From NCBI GenBank assembly GCA_034440575.1, contig JAOTOL010001463.1:322001-386000 (forward strand): DNA of 64,000 bases, read 5' to 3'. Numbering within the stretch: position 1 is the first letter of the stretch; the number at the start of each line of letters is the position of its first letter. Positions 10,966 through 23,437 of the stretch are shown here, piece by piece. The position numbers were made by a program, and so were the translations under genes. The notes beneath the pieces are model-generated. The model had not been told where the DNA came from. It did not search any database and was given only the letters and a program-made list of their open reading frames with translations. Source of the stretch: Imbricaverruca yamaguchii. Its lineage: Eukaryota > Arthropoda > Thecostraca > Neoverrucidae.

Positions 10966-11560
10966 GTGTGACCCCGCCGGCGGCCGTGCCTGCGGAGGTG
11001 GCCCAGGCCGCAGACGTTGCCGGGCGGTAGTGCGTCTGGCCGGCAGTCGGCCGGCAGCCGGCGCTATTCCTGCCGGCCGGTCGATCCGAGCGTGACGTCA
11101 CCGACGGCAGTTGACGTCGCGCTCCAGAGATGGCGCGCCGAGACGACAACAAAAGCTCAACAGGTGCGAGCCGGGCGGCGAGTGCGTTCACCCGGCCATG
11201 GGAGCTGGGGAGGGTGTCGCCGGACCGGGCCCGCAATGGCGCCGGCCACGGCTGCTGCACGTGCCGCACGACGAGGAGAAGCAGCAGACGGACGACAGCG
11301 ACGAGCAGGGCAGGGGTGACCCCTGGCCTAGCCTGGCGGGACCGTTGGAAGGTCACCCGACGCCAGTGCAGTCGCCATCGATCGGCCCGCATGGCTCGAC
11401 GTCGGACGTGCTCGTGCCGAGCCGACGCGGTCTGAGTGACTCACGGTCATGTCCTGCCTCCTGGCAGGCCAGCCGGGTCAGCCGAGACACGGCACATTGG
11501 CCACCGGCTGCCTGTGCCGCCAGCTGGGGCGCGTGGCGGCGCTCATAGCAGCCAGCTCAC
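10966..11560. other. CpG-dense GC-rich block
   Basis: This 600-bp stretch is rich in CG dinucleotides and GGCCGG motifs, with one TGACGTCA palindrome (11,093-11,100). Long overlapping Arg/Ala/Gly-rich frames are open in several frames on both strands, as GC-rich DNA allows by chance. It could be a CpG-island-like promoter or exon region, but I see no recognisable protein, and nearby GGTGAGC motifs alone do not establish splice sites. Confidence 0.4.
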
Positions 11561-13431
11561 CCTCGACTTTTGCATTCATCAGGTGACACTTGTAAGGCAA
11601 TGCCGCTCACAGCCGTCACAAGATAGTGTTGATGTAAGCCGACGGCAGATTTCAGGTGAGCTGCAAAGGCTGCACACCACCTGGAGACCGTGAGGTGGTA
11701 GAAAGTGCCGCTCAGCGCATTCGTCCCGCGGTTCACTCTCTCACTCTCTCTTGCTCTCTATCTCCCTCTCTCCTGATCAGCAGAGCAATAGCACGTTGTG
11801 CAGCCTAAGCCGCTTCTGATGTACGTTTCTCGCTTCTGATGCACTGTCACCTTTCAAGGGAAGTGAGCACTTCAGTTATTTTAGGGCAGTCAATATCTCC
11901 TTAAAATATTATAATTCTCCTGTTTTCATGTCCTGTTCCCATGGGCGTAGGAACGGGGGAAATAGTCAAATGCAGTGCACAGTCGAGGACGAGGCAGAAA
12001 CAGGTATAAAGATACGGACCTGCACGGACGTCAGCGAATTAGCGCCAGCCTCGTGTACGGCGGTGATACTTGTGGCGGATTTCACGTGCGGGAGATAGCA
12101 TGCCGTTGTACGAGGGCTAGGCGTCAACAGAACAAGCCAGATAATACACCAAGTCAGCACAAGACGCTGCCAGAGTACCTAGTTCGCGTGATTATCTGAT
12201 AAGTAATGATATCGTTTTACGCACATAGCGAGGATGACAATCACACTGTCGTGAAGTGTTCTCCAGATTTACCATGGAACCCGATGGAGGTAGTTCCTTC
12301 GTCTTGGAGATGACCAACACGGTAGCGCTGAAGTGGATGTTCTATTGTCGTGACTCCACACACGCTAGCTGTGCTAACCAAGTGTGGACGCGTGTTGCGC
12401 CCTGTAGTCAAGTCTGCCTATTTTCGTAGCCGCGTACCGTACATGAACCTATTATCGGCACATCTTCGCGGCTGCCCTTCATAAGTATGATGTCGAATTC
12501 GCAGAAACACTTATTATTTGCTTGTATTCATGAAATGTCCAATGCAAACATGTTGGCTACGGGGTAAGTCATGCTTGCTACGTGGTAAGTCATGCTTACA
12601 ACGGTGAAAATCCAGCCGACGTAAGGGGCATTTGTCCCTCTAGTTAGTAAGCCATTCGAGTTTTCGCTGTTGGAATAGGCGGATCCAAATGAGGGTGCAC
12701 TCATCGCGTGTGCCCTCAAAACAGACTGCACAGCTTTTATGTTGGCGAAAGCGAGCACGTTTTGTGTACATCGCCAGATTTTATGCATTCGCTGAAATCA
12801 ATCCAAGCCGTTGAGATTTCTATACATGAACATGATATAGAAACATGAACTGAAAAACGTGACAACGGGCGATCCCAACCAAGTCCCGGAGGGTGTAGCG
12901 TGATGCTATTTTTGTCCGCGACATACATACTATTATGATTAATTCCTCGTTTTTAATATCTTTTCGCCTTCTACTTGTGTACGCACAACACGTTAGATTA
13001 CGCTTTTGAAGCTTCGTATACCTGTATAAATACCATTAAAAATAATTTGTTCATCCAAATCTACTGACGAATCAGAACATTTCTAATATAAACTGCTATT
13101 GCGGGCACATTTCACGACGCTGGACACTCCTTCCGAAAGGCCGTTCATCATCACATTCACTCGCAGTTGCAAGGGTGTAACTTGTCACCTTTTGCCCTGT
13201 ATTTTCGTGCCTGTTTGATATGTACATGCGGTGGATGCATAGATGCAGCTGCTTTCATGAGATGTGCTTGTATTGTGCCGCAACAACGCATGCATGCTGT
13301 TTTATTCTTATGCAAAATGACATTATCTGTGCATGAGGTTTCCCTGCTTGCCAAGGTGTGAATAATGCAACATCATGTTATGTCTTAGAATATATATTCA
13401 CTATGATATTCGTCAGCGGCACGGTGTCTCA
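11561..13431. other. No gene recognised
   Basis: Mixed sequence. A short CT-rich microsatellite (CTCTCTCACTCTCTCTTGCT and similar) lies near 11,738-11,772. TGTAAGTCATGC-like motifs repeat near 12,560-12,600. No gene supported. Confidence 0.4.
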
Positions 13432-13850
13432 TGAAGTCACACACCGGCCACCGGTCAGCGAGACCCAGCGCTAGTAACAATGGCGTCTGGTGACGTCATG
13501 CACTGACCACTGGTCAGGCAGACCTAGCGGCAGTAACGATGGCGTCTGGTGACGTCACACACTGACCACTGGTCAGGCAGACCTAGCGGCAGTAACGATG
13601 GCGTCTGGTGACGTCACACACTGACCACTGGTCAGGCAGACCTAGCGGCAGTAACGATGGCGTCTGGTGACGTTACACACTGACCACTGGTCAGGCAGAC
13701 CTAGCGGCAGTAACGGTGACGTCTGGTGACGTCACACACTGACCACTGGTCAGGCAGACCTAGCGGCAGTAACGATGGCGTCTGGTGACGTCACACACTG
13801 ACCACTGACCAGGGAGACGGGAGACCCAACGCCAGCGACAGTGGCGTCTT
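13432..13850. repeat. 59-bp minisatellite with TGACGTCA palindromes
   Basis: About seven copies with a 59-bp period. Each contains CTGGTCAGGCAGACCTAGCG, GATGGCGTCTGG and GTGACGTCACACACTGACCA. Exact TGACGTCA occurs at 13,491, 13,550, 13,609, 13,727 and 13,786; the copy near 13,668 has TGACGTTA instead. The first and last copies are diverged. No gene function is implied. Confidence 0.93.
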
Positions 13851-13859
13851 GAGGTCACC

Positions 13860-14410
13860 GGTCGAGTAGCGACGCGATAGACACAGACGCGTCCTCACAA
13901 CATGGCAGGGTGCGGCACGTCGACCAACTCTGGATCTTAACTTCGACATGTCAGGTGCGAGTCAGCGCGAGTCAGTACGAGTCAGGTGCCTCCTGCACAG
14001 CGCGCAGTACAAGTGTGTCCATCGATACACTGCATTTGTGGAGTACATGAAGGATCGATTTACTTGGGCGCTGCAGAAGCACGATAGGAATTTTCTGTCG
14101 ATGATCATACCTGAAATGACGCCATAATTTTCATCTACACGTCTCCTCACCCAAGCATTAAGACTCACGTACTTCCTTAAGTCAGAGTGGTGCTGCCAGC
14201 AGAGACGCAGCGAACGGGGTGGAGGCCGCCCCTCTCATAGTAACCAAATATACACTACATCAAACGAGAAATTTTCAGATTTTCACCACGCAAAAAAAAT
14301 ATTGAGGGCCACTCTTAGGAAAATCCTGGCTGCGTCACGATCTGCCCGGCATGACAAGTTAGTAAGGACAATGAACCTCGAAGATAAATTGATGGGAAGG
14401 GATTCTTTCC
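13860..14410. other. No gene recognised
   Basis: Spacer between the 59-bp array and a (TA)n tract. Contains a triple GCGAGTCAG/ACGAGTCAG motif at about 13,958-13,986. Nothing else supported. Confidence 0.4.
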
Positions 14411-14412
14411 AT

Positions 14413-14414
<2 letters not shown>

Positions 14415-14485
<71 letters not shown>
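14415..14485. repeat. (TA)n microsatellite, about 71 bp
   Basis: A pure TA dinucleotide run that opens a compound satellite extending to about 15,496. Confidence 0.97.
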
Positions 14486-14486
<1 letters not shown>

Positions 14487-14489
<3 letters not shown>

Positions 14490-15164
14490 TGTATGTGTGT
14501 GTGCGTGTGGGTGTGCGTGTGGGTGTGCGTGTGGGTGTGCGTGTGGGTGTGCGTGTGGGTGTGCGTGTGGGTGTGCGTGTGTGTGGGTGTGCGTGTGGGT
14601 GTGGTGTGGGTGTGGTGTGGGTGTGTGAGGGTGTGGCTGGGGTGTGGTGTGGGTGTGCGTGTGGGTGTGGTGTGGGTGTGGTGTGGTGGGGTGTGGTGTG
14701 GGTGTGGTGTGGGTGTGGTGTGGGTGGGGGTGTGGTGTGGGTGTGGTGTGGGTGTGCTGTGGTGTGGTGTGGGTGTGGTGTGGGTGTGGTGTGGGTGTGG
14801 TGTGGTGTGGTGTGGTGTGGTGTGGTGTGCGTGTGGTGTGGTGGGTGTGTGCGTGTGGGTGTGGCTGAGGGTGGTGTGTGCGTGTGTGTGTGTGCATGTG
14901 TGCTGTGTGCATGTGTGCTGTGTGCTGTGTGTGTGTGTTGTGTGTTGTGTGTTGTGTGTTGTGTGTATGTGTGTTGTGTGTTGTGTGTATGTGTGTTGTG
15001 TGTATGTGTGTTGTGTGTATGTGTGTTGTGTGTTGTGTGTATGTGTGTTGTGTGTTGTGTGTATGTGTGATGTGTGTTGTGTGTATGTGTGTATGTGTGT
15101 TGTGTATGTGTGATGTGTGTGTGTGTATGTGTGTGTGTGTTTTTGTTTGTGTTTTATGTGTGTA
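14487..15164. repeat. GTGTGGG/GTGTTGT satellite
   Basis: Irregular TG-rich satellite. It starts with repeats of GTGTGGGTGTGC, passes to GTGTGGTGTGG, then to GTGTTGTGTGTAT. The strand is strongly purine/pyrimidine skewed (almost only G and T). All forward frames are open and give Cys/Val/Gly-rich peptides with no biological meaning. Confidence 0.95.
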
Positions 15165-15496
<332 letters not shown>

Positions 15497-16163
15497 ACTT
15501 ACTACATAGCTTTATTGAATTGCATATCTATTTAGTTACCAGGTTGGTCATAAAGGTGTTCCACTCTGCAAGATGAGCTGAAGCCCCATACCACAATGAT
15601 CCCACAATTGGCTGACCAGTGACGAGGCTGAGGCAGCGCGGAGGAGACGGGCGTACCATGGCGTAGCGTCAGCTTGAGCGCCGCTGCCGATCGCCTTATT
15701 CGGCGGCGCGACCCTGGGCTGGCCTTGTCGCGCAGATATACACGTGTGACGTCATCAGAGAACCAAAAGCGCGTGTGAGTCCCCTGGGCGGCGCCAGGAT
15801 ACTCTCGAACGGCGGGCAGACCCGGTCCGGTGGGGTGTTACGGTACGAGCCCAAAGGCAGCCGCTCATAACGCCGTCGGGCGGTCGTCGCCCGCTTAGAA
15901 CATGAATGCTCACATGGAGCATGTGTAAGATTAACGTGATTCGAGTGCAGCTTTCCATGTGACTAGAAACCGGCGCCGGTTGTGGAAGTTTCCTGATTTA
16001 ATGTTGGGGCAGATGTTTGGCCCATCTACCCCGTCCAGGTTTAGCAATGCATGATGCACCGCAATGGCTATACAGAGCCCATTTCTATATTAGCTGGATA
16101 GCTGAGCAGTGAACACTGATCAGAGCTGGTAAGTATATACAATGATGCACTTCGTGACGGTCA
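15497..16163. other. No gene recognised
   Basis: Includes a moderately GC-rich part at 15,600-15,900 with one TGACGTCA. No gene supported. Confidence 0.4.
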
Positions 16164-16170
16164 TTTTTTT

Positions 16171-16201
<31 letters not shown>
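16164..16201. repeat. T(9)G(29) homopolymer tract
   Basis: Nine T are followed by 29 G. A run of 29 G is difficult to sequence, and its true length is uncertain. Confidence 0.95.
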
Positions 16202-16202
<1 letters not shown>

Positions 16203-16539
16203 GTCTGAGGTCATTGCGCAACAATTACAACGATTCCCCAGCCAGACATGAATCAAAATATTTCTTCTAATTCAATCGCATGTGAATTGTCCCACAAAGC
16301 GCTACGAGGCAAAAGCGACTTGGCACGCCTGGAGTGCCGTGTACAGCCGCCTGCAGCCCCTGGAGTACAGCCGCCTGCAAGCTGCGGACACTGCGGCGAA
16401 ATATGACATGCCGCCGTTCCCGCCATTTCTGTTATACTACCATTCCCGCCGTTTCGCAGACCAGTGTTCACGGCTACGAGGAGGCGCTCAGTGCCAGGAA
16501 TTCGCTGATTTTCAGCTGCACAATTGGAAACCAGGGAGC

Positions 16540-16930
16540 TCACTGCGTCTTGGCAACCACGGGAGCCCAGGGTCCACTATTTCTTGGCAACTACAGAAGT
16601 CCATTGTCCACTGCTTCTTCGCAACTATAGATGCCGCCCAGGGCGCACTGCTTCGTGACAACCACAAAAGCCCAGGGTCCACTATTTCTTGGCATCTACA
16701 GAAGTCCACTATCTACTGTTTTTTGGAAACTACAGAAGGCCAGGTTCCACCTTTTCTTGGAAACTGACGACACAAGCATCCACGGCTCTTGGCGACTACC
16801 GAACCTTGGGTCCGCTGATTTTCGGTCACAGAGAGATCCTTGATTCTTGGTGGCTCTCAGAGCCCTGAGCCCACTGATTCTTGGCGAGACACTAAGCCCG
16901 CTGGGCCTACTGATTCTTGGTGACAACAAT
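16540..16930. repeat. Degenerate ~40-bp repeat (TTCTTGGCAACTACAGAAG)
   Basis: Imperfect blocks built around TTTCTTGGCAACTACAGAAG, TTTCTTGGCATCTACAGAAG and TTTTCTTGGAAACT recur with CCAGGGTCCACT between them, becoming weaker toward 16,930 (TGATTCTTGG). An old tandem repeat. The overlapping frames are not genes. Confidence 0.6.
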
Positions 16931-17340
16931 TGATTCATGACAACGTACACTGCCCGATGACCACGACACAACCGGAGAAAGTCGATAGTTTGCTTTTACT
17001 TCGAAATAAAAGAAAGCGGGGTTAATATTCAGGATTAATTGTGCTTTATCCCTTGCAAGACGCCAAACAACGGATTGGCTTGCTTAAGCTGGGGCAGACA
17101 AGCTATATTTGTGTTCAACATCCAAGGGATCACATTTCGTCTGTATGTTCCGTGCATTCGGTCCTGAAACCTACTGTAAAATGCAAGGCTGCATGAACAA
17201 ACATAAACTAATAAGAATAAATAATTAAGATATATGCAAAATATATCAGATATCCCATGCAATATATCATAAATAAAATGCATACCATGCTACATAAATA
17301 ACGTAAGCAATGGTTTACTACCTAATCAACTGACTCACCT
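16931..17340. other. AT-rich spacer, no gene recognised
   Basis: AT-rich sequence upstream of the second retrotransposon. No transposon 5' end can be recognised. Confidence 0.4.
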
Positions 17341-17366
17341 TAAAGGTAAATTACTCCCCGAAGCCG

Positions 17367-18104
17367 ATGACACCCTGTGTCGGTCAGCATTGTCTTCAGA
17401 TCAGTCTACCTCAGGGAAGTTGTTCTTCACCAGTATTATTTAACATTGTCATTAATTATCTTTTCGATGACCTGCGTGGTTATCAATCATATTCATTATT
17501 TGCAGACGACAGTGCAAATTGGTGCTCCGGCAAGAATTATGAGCATTGGTTACTTCGCTTACAAAACGCACTTGACTGAATAAACGAATGGTCCCTGAAG
17601 TATGTTTTCTTTTTTTCGGCCCACAAATCTGCAACACCGATATTTAGTGAATCGACACCTTGCCCACATCTAGACACTCCGCTTCAACTCGGGAACAGCC
17701 AACCTTTTGAACATTTTGCAAACTCATTCAAATTTCTTGGTATTATTTTTGATCGTAGGCTATCTATGCATAAACACATCAAACACATCCAGACCAAATG
17801 TTTTCACCTACTCAATTTATTTCGCTGTATTATTTCTTCCTCATTCGGAGCCGATCTTAATACGCTTTTCATCTCTACAAATCCTTAGTTCTTCCAATTA
17901 TTGAATACGCTGTTTACGCTGGTAGTTTACGCTGGTGCCAGCACCTCTACTTTGAAACTTTTGGATAACATACAGAATACATTTCTGCGCATGACACTCG
18001 TTGAAATTACAACTTCTCCCATCAATTATCTACCGACAGAAGCAGGAATTCCTCCGTTAGATCTCAAAAGAATACAACAAACACCTACATATGCCGCACA
18101 AATT
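17367..18104 (+). pseudogene. Reverse transcriptase remnant with intact FADD box
   Basis: The first frame (17,367-17,579) gives LPQGSCSSPVLFNIVI, a degraded PQGSVLSP motif B, then YSLFADDSANWCSG. The FADD catalytic box at 17,499-17,510 is intact. The frame stops at 17,577-17,579 (TGA). Continuation in other frames gives FKFLGIIFDRRLSMHKHI (about 17,730-17,785), TLKLLDNIQNTFLRM and INYLPTEAGIPPLDLKR (to 18,104), all typical of the region after motif C. Motif A and everything upstream are absent, so the remnant is inactive. Confidence 0.82.
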
Positions 18105-18404
18105 TAATTTCACGAAAACCAACCAACACACAGATCCTTGTACGTTCTTCCAAACCTACATCATGAACATCTCGGCCCAGCGCAGAAAAGAACTGGCCTG
18201 ACTATAGCTTTTCGAATCAAAACATTTTCTGCAAAACTTCATTTCACTATTCCATCGATTGTTTCTCTGTCTCCACCAACCACAGCACCATGGGAGATGG
18301 CTGAACGACACATTTTTCAAATCTCACCACCACTAAAAAATCGCAGCTTTGTCCAGAATATGACAAACAAAAATTCCACCAGTTTCGATTTCGATATCGC
18401 CATG

Positions 18405-18866
18405 TTCATTTTGTTTATACTGACGGATCCAATGAAGCCAACATCACAGGAAACGCCATTTTTGCAGGAACATACACAAAGCAACATCGTTTACCGGACG
18501 GACCATCAATTTTAATTGCCGAAATGCACGCCATTCTTATTGCTCTCCGTTATATCCGCAACCGTTTCCTTTGTCACCCCATGCGCAGCGTTGTTATTTG
18601 TTCGGACTCTAAATCTCTCCTTCGATCACTTTCTTCGCTTTCTTTTTCGCACCAGTGTCATATCTCCATCTGTGACACACTTCAAACATTATCACATGGG
18701 CGTGGAGGTCCGTTTCCTGTGGGTGCCCAATCACTGCGGCATCCCAGGAAAGGAACAAGCCAACAAATTAGCAAAAGCATCACTACACCTGCAAAACATC
18801 ACAGCCATTCCACCACATTTCGAAGGCATTAAATCATCAATACAACAAAGCATTCGACATTTTTAG
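18405..18866 (+). pseudogene. RNase H domain remnant of the same LINE
   Basis: Three frames together show the RNase H landmarks. YTDGSNE lies at about 18,416-18,436, followed by LIAEMHAILIAL (Glu codon 18,521-18,523), then CSDSKSLLRSL (Asp at 18,605), then WVPNHCGIPGKEQANKLAK. The last would normally read ADKLA, so the final catalytic Asp is Asn here (AAC at 18,762-18,764). The RNase H would remove element RNA after first-strand synthesis. Frameshifts and the Asn substitution show that this copy is dead. Confidence 0.8.
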
Positions 18867-19335
18867 ACTCAAAATTGGACACAAAACACAACCCATATAC
18901 AGTTACGAGTCATTAAGCCAAGCATCGACACCCGGACCACATCATATAAAAAAACCGTCTCGAAGAAAAAGTACTATCTCGTTTACGCATCGGCCATACC
19001 TTTCTTACCCATCACCATGTATAAACAGCTTCACTTCGACCTTCATGCCCATCGTGCAACACTCATCTTACAGTCATGCATACACTCCTACACTGTCAAC
19101 AATAGCATGACCATCGAAAAGCACTTACCGACTACTGCCGAACTCACAACATTCCATTCTCTTTACCCGCACTACTCGGAGACCAACACCCTTTTCTACA
19201 CAAACTACTTTTCATCTTTCTCTGACAAACCAACTTAATCAGGAAATTATAAACTGACTTTTAGTACATAATATTTCTTCTTCCTTTTTTTGCGCGGCAT
19301 GAAATGGCCTGACGAGTACCTATTTTAATAAAGCT

Positions 19336-20504
19336 CAAATTCGATGACACCCAAACAATAATACAGCATAAGTTACCATTCCTAGTTGTTTGAAGAAAAA
19401 ACTGGCAACCTCTACTACAGTTGCAGCAATTAAATTTTTAGAACATGGCAAAGCAATCTTCAGAGCTTTAATGTCATCAGACATTTGACTGTTGAACCTT
19501 AGCTCACACTGTCTGGCGGCCTGGCCCCGACTGACAGCTGGATGCTGACAGTCACTACATTGGCCAGCAAACAATGATTTCCTTCATTGAAATAAATCCA
19601 GATATACCAGACTGAACAAAACATAATGTTTCAAAGTTGTAGCCTCCATGGAATTTGAGGAGCCTGGATTATATCCAATAAATGGAAGGCAGTGGAATGA
19701 TGGTCATGGGGGGGGGGGGGCATTGACTTCTATAGAAGGGCCCTGTTTTTTAAACCAAGCGATTACGACTTATCTTAACACAGAGTGGGAATAGTTGTAT
19801 TTCTATTAAAGTTAGATCAAGTGGAAAATTGACAGATCTTGGTAATTTCCCTTGGTCGCAATTAATCCCAGTCCCGTTGAACACGAAAGGTGGAGGTCAT
19901 CGACTAAAGCTTCATGAAATCCCCTGGCCGTCGGTAGACATAACGAGGAAATGCGCTGATGCCATGTGATGCTGTTTGCCGTCTGTACCGGTACTTCTCA
20001 CACTGCATATGATGAGGAGTCAGCCCAGTGCAGCTGTCAGTCCTGGTACGAAGTGTTGTCACCAGACAAAGGGGTCAGATCCGATCAAGCCGGGTCCCAC
20101 TGTGGCCACCACGCCAACAGTGACTCGTCAAATGGCACAGGTCGAATTCTCTGACGCATGCTATGACGACATACATATGTAGGTCAGAGCGCCCCCTCCC
20201 CTCCAGGCCACCACAATGGTGGCATTCTCGTCTGACCAGGCTCGCAGCCCTTGAACGTCACATCGCTCGGGGGCGATGCAGGTTTCTTCTTCTTCTTCTT
20301 TTGTTTTGGGGGGGAAGGGGACGATATGCCACATTGGTGACCGCAGAATGAAATTCGAGTTCAACTCGCTGGTGGTGTCATGCTTCTTCATGGCACGACA
20401 CCTGCAACACATCAACGTGGTTCGACGCTCAAACAACGCGCGCAGATGCGTGCACTGAGAGGTGGCATGGCGAGCACCCCGTCAGCAGGCGTGTCACTGC
20501 CAGG
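19336..20504. other. No gene recognised
   Basis: Holds a G(13) run at about 19,708-19,720 and a TTC-rich tract near 20,283-20,299. No gene or transposon end supported. Confidence 0.4.
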
Positions 20505-21640
20505 CCGGCTCTACCAACCTCGTCACTGCCCGGCCGACCTCGTCCTGCCCCGGCTCTACCAACCTCGTCACTGCCCGGCCGGCTCTACCAACCTCGTCAC
20601 TGCCAGGCCGGCTCTACCAACCTCGTCACTGCCAGGCCGGCTCTACCAACCTCGTCACTGCCAGGCCGGCTCTACCAACCTCGTCACTGCCAGGCCGGCT
20701 CTACCAACCTCGTCACTGCCAGGCCGGCTCTACCAACCTCGTCACTGCCAGGCGGCTCTACCAACCTCGTCACTGCCAGGCCGGCTCTACCAACCTCGTC
20801 ACTGCCAGGCCGGCTCTACCAACCTCGTCACTGCCAGGCCGGCTCTACCAACCTCGTCACTGCCAGGCCGGCTCTACCAACCTCGTCACTGCCAGGCCGA
20901 CTCTACCAACCTCGTCACTGCCAGGCCGGCTCTACCAACCTCGTCACTGCCCGGCCGACTCTACCAACCTCGTCACTGCCAGGCCGGCTCTACCAACCTC
21001 GTCACTGCCAGGCCGGCTCTACCAACCTCGTCACTGCCCGGCCGACTCTACCAACCTCGTCACTGCCAGGCCGGCTCTACCAACCTCGTCACTGCCAGGC
21101 TGACTCTACCAACCTCGTCACTGCCAGGCCGGCTCTACTAACCTCGTCACTGCCAGGCCGGCTCTACCAACCTCGTCACTGCCAGGCCGACTCTGCCAAC
21201 CTCGTCACTGCCAGGCCGGCTCTACCAACCTCGTCACTGCCAGGCTGACTCTACCAACCTCGTCACTGCCAGGCTGACTCTACCAACCTCGTCACTGCCA
21301 GGCTGACTCTACCAACCTCGTCACTGCCAGGCCGGCTCTGCCAACCTCGTCACTGCCAGGCCGGCTCTACCAACCTCGTCACTGCCCGGCCGACTCTACC
21401 AACCTCGTCACTGCCCGGCCGACTCTTCCAACCTCGTCACTGCCAGGCCGGCTCTACCAACCTCGTCACTGCCAGGCCGGCTCTACCAACCTCGTCACTG
21501 CCAGGCCAGCTCTACCAACCTCGTCACTGCCAGGCTGACTCTACCAACCTCGTCACTGCCAGGCCGGCTCTACCAACCTCGTCACTACCAGGCCGACTCT
21601 ACCAACCTCGTCACTGCCAGGCCGACTCTGCCAACCTCGT
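20505..21640. repeat. 29-bp minisatellite, about 39 copies
   Basis: The unit contains CTCTACCAACCTCGTCACTG and ends CCAGGCCGG. It is repeated almost without interruption for 1.1 kb. Variants alternate CCAGGCCGG, CCCGGCCGA, CCAGGCTGA and CCAGGCCGA, and one copy near 20,750 lacks a C. Because 29 is not a multiple of three, three copies (87 bp) make a 29-residue period and all forward frames stay open, giving predicted peptides up to 253 residues. I reject these as genes. Variant order could record the array's amplification history. Confidence 0.96.
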
Positions 21641-23340
21641 CATGGTGGTCGCCGTCAACTACGCCACACCCCTCAGAGCGCGGCATGTTTGTGGTCGACA
21701 CCTGAACACACATCCAGTAGCCGCAAGGGTTGAAATGAACGAGTGGCTTGTCCAGGCCAGTCGAGCGGTGGTCTTTGTCCTTTTTCTGGACACCTATCAC
21801 AGCAAGAGCTGTGCATGTTTTGACGTACCGGTGGGGCGCGCGTCCCTGTTCGTCCTGGATCGGCGCCCGCCGACCTGCACGTGTTGTCATGGTGTTTTGT
21901 TGATGTTTGTCGACCGATGTTTACGTCCATTCTCTCGATTCCTGGCAAAGTCCTGCTTTGCCGCGGTGCGCCCCTGCTGATTTATACGGTACTACTTGTG
22001 CAGTGTGCACAACTGTATATTGCGCATGTTGTTGGGCAGCGACACAGCCACGAGTGACAGCGCACTTTCAGGTGACAGCACAGCGTGGGCTCGCGCTGCA
22101 ATATAAGTGACTCAATTACAACTCAATAGAGAACGGAAGGTCGTGATGGACTAGTGGTTTAGGCAGGACATCAGCGGTCGGCATTATTAATGGGGAGTAC
22201 TTATTGCACTGAGCTCACATAGCGGAAGTAACAAGCTCGTGACGATGAACACTGGACCACTTCCATCTCGCAAGCAGTTAATGTGGCTATGATGCATGCA
22301 CTAGTATAGTATATACGAATACGGATAGCACAATGCCCAAAGTAATAAAGCAATATCGCCAACATACTTGGAAAACTGATAGTTTTCTTACTTATCCACT
22401 TGTGTGACTTAACATGAATGAGTGTGGTCCTCCACACACTCTTATGGCGAATCTAAACATACTTTTACATACAGAAGGTTAGGGCACACTTTCCGGGTTG
22501 TCGGAGGGCCAAGCAAGCGTTACCGACCAAGCTTCTTCCGGCACGTGATAGATCAGCGAAGACAGCAGTTGCTAAGACCCTAAGCAAAGACTAGCCTCCG
22601 ATCGCTCTTGGCTGAAGGCTACAGAGGCGAAGATACACTCACTCTTGGCTTGGAGGTCCGCCTGGAAACGAAAAACAAGTGCGTCTTGCCGGGAGGTGAC
22701 GACCGGCCCTACTGGGAACCACTGCGCTGCCTGACTGACCCGTCACCCGCCACGTGACAGCAGTTCTGCAGCCCGTCAGCGACGGGACCGCGCAGCACGC
22801 GCCGGCAAGCGACGCACGTTCGCACCGCTCGTGGGCGATGATCAGCTCGGCGCCTCTCGGCTGGGAGCAAGCCATCCATCGGGTGGCGCTCGTGAATAAG
22901 CGGCGCTCTCCTGGCGTGACGGCCTGTGACGTAATCGGGTAAAAACACGGCTTCAAACCTTGACCGACTTGCAGCCGGCTTTTGGGTCACTGCTAAGGCT
23001 GACGGTGGTGGCGGTGGGCCGCGCGATGGCGTGCCAACGACGTCATGCGGTGCACAGTGCACAGTGCACAGTGCACGGTGCAGCTCGGCACGCCAGCCAG
23101 ATATGTGATCGAAAGGCGTCTATGGCTGTTTATCGAGCAACGCCAAACAACCTGATAGACTAATATGGCATAATGTAGTCTGTTGCACTGGAAAAGCCAA
23201 ATAGCGGATTAGCGACAAAGCGCCAAGGTCATGAGTCTCATTGCACAAAGACGTCTGTCTATGATTAGAGTAAGATAGCAATGCCCTGCTGTTGGTTTAC
23301 GCAGCGCAGCCCAACACGATAAACTAGGAGGTAGTGCACA
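21641..23340. other. No gene recognised; short 7-bp repeat inside
   Basis: GC-rich around 22,640-23,090 with overlapping open frames but no recognisable protein. At about 23,049-23,083 the heptamer GTGCACA is repeated four to five times (the last copies read GTGCACG and GTGCAG), each containing the palindrome GTGCAC. Confidence 0.45.
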
Positions 23341-23437
23341 GTAGCAGACTGTGAACAGACGGCACCGCATGCACCGCACAAAGCTGCAATACACTGGTCA
23401 CAACAGCTGTGTGTCCCAACACAACAAGCCAACACCC

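Larger units (their letters stand above)
17341..19335 (+). mobile_element. RNase H-bearing non-LTR retrotransposon, 5'-truncated and broken
   Basis: Similarity begins within the reverse transcriptase just before motif B, so the 5' part is missing. It continues through the C-terminal reverse transcriptase and an RNase H domain to about 18,866, then a Thr/His-rich tail to about 19,240. The probable end follows AATAAAGC near 19,330. Stops and frameshifts break the frame many times. A LINE carrying its own RNase H suggests the I/Jockey-related group. It is a different lineage from the element at 6.6-9.2 kb. The exact 3' end and target-site duplication were not resolved. Confidence 0.82.

Noticed and set aside
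10949..11548. Overlapping 100-147-residue frames in the CpG-dense block
   Set aside because: Several frames on both strands are open at once, expected from GC-rich sequence; no domain recognised.
13432..13850. CRISPR-like array
   Set aside because: Units repeat head-to-tail with no unique spacers and the genome is eukaryotic; the same applies to the 51-, 42-, 30- and 29-bp arrays.
20380..21141. 253-residue open frame over the 29-bp array
   Set aside because: All forward frames are open because the unit lacks stops; the peptide is only the repeat read in three phases, with no start context or domain.
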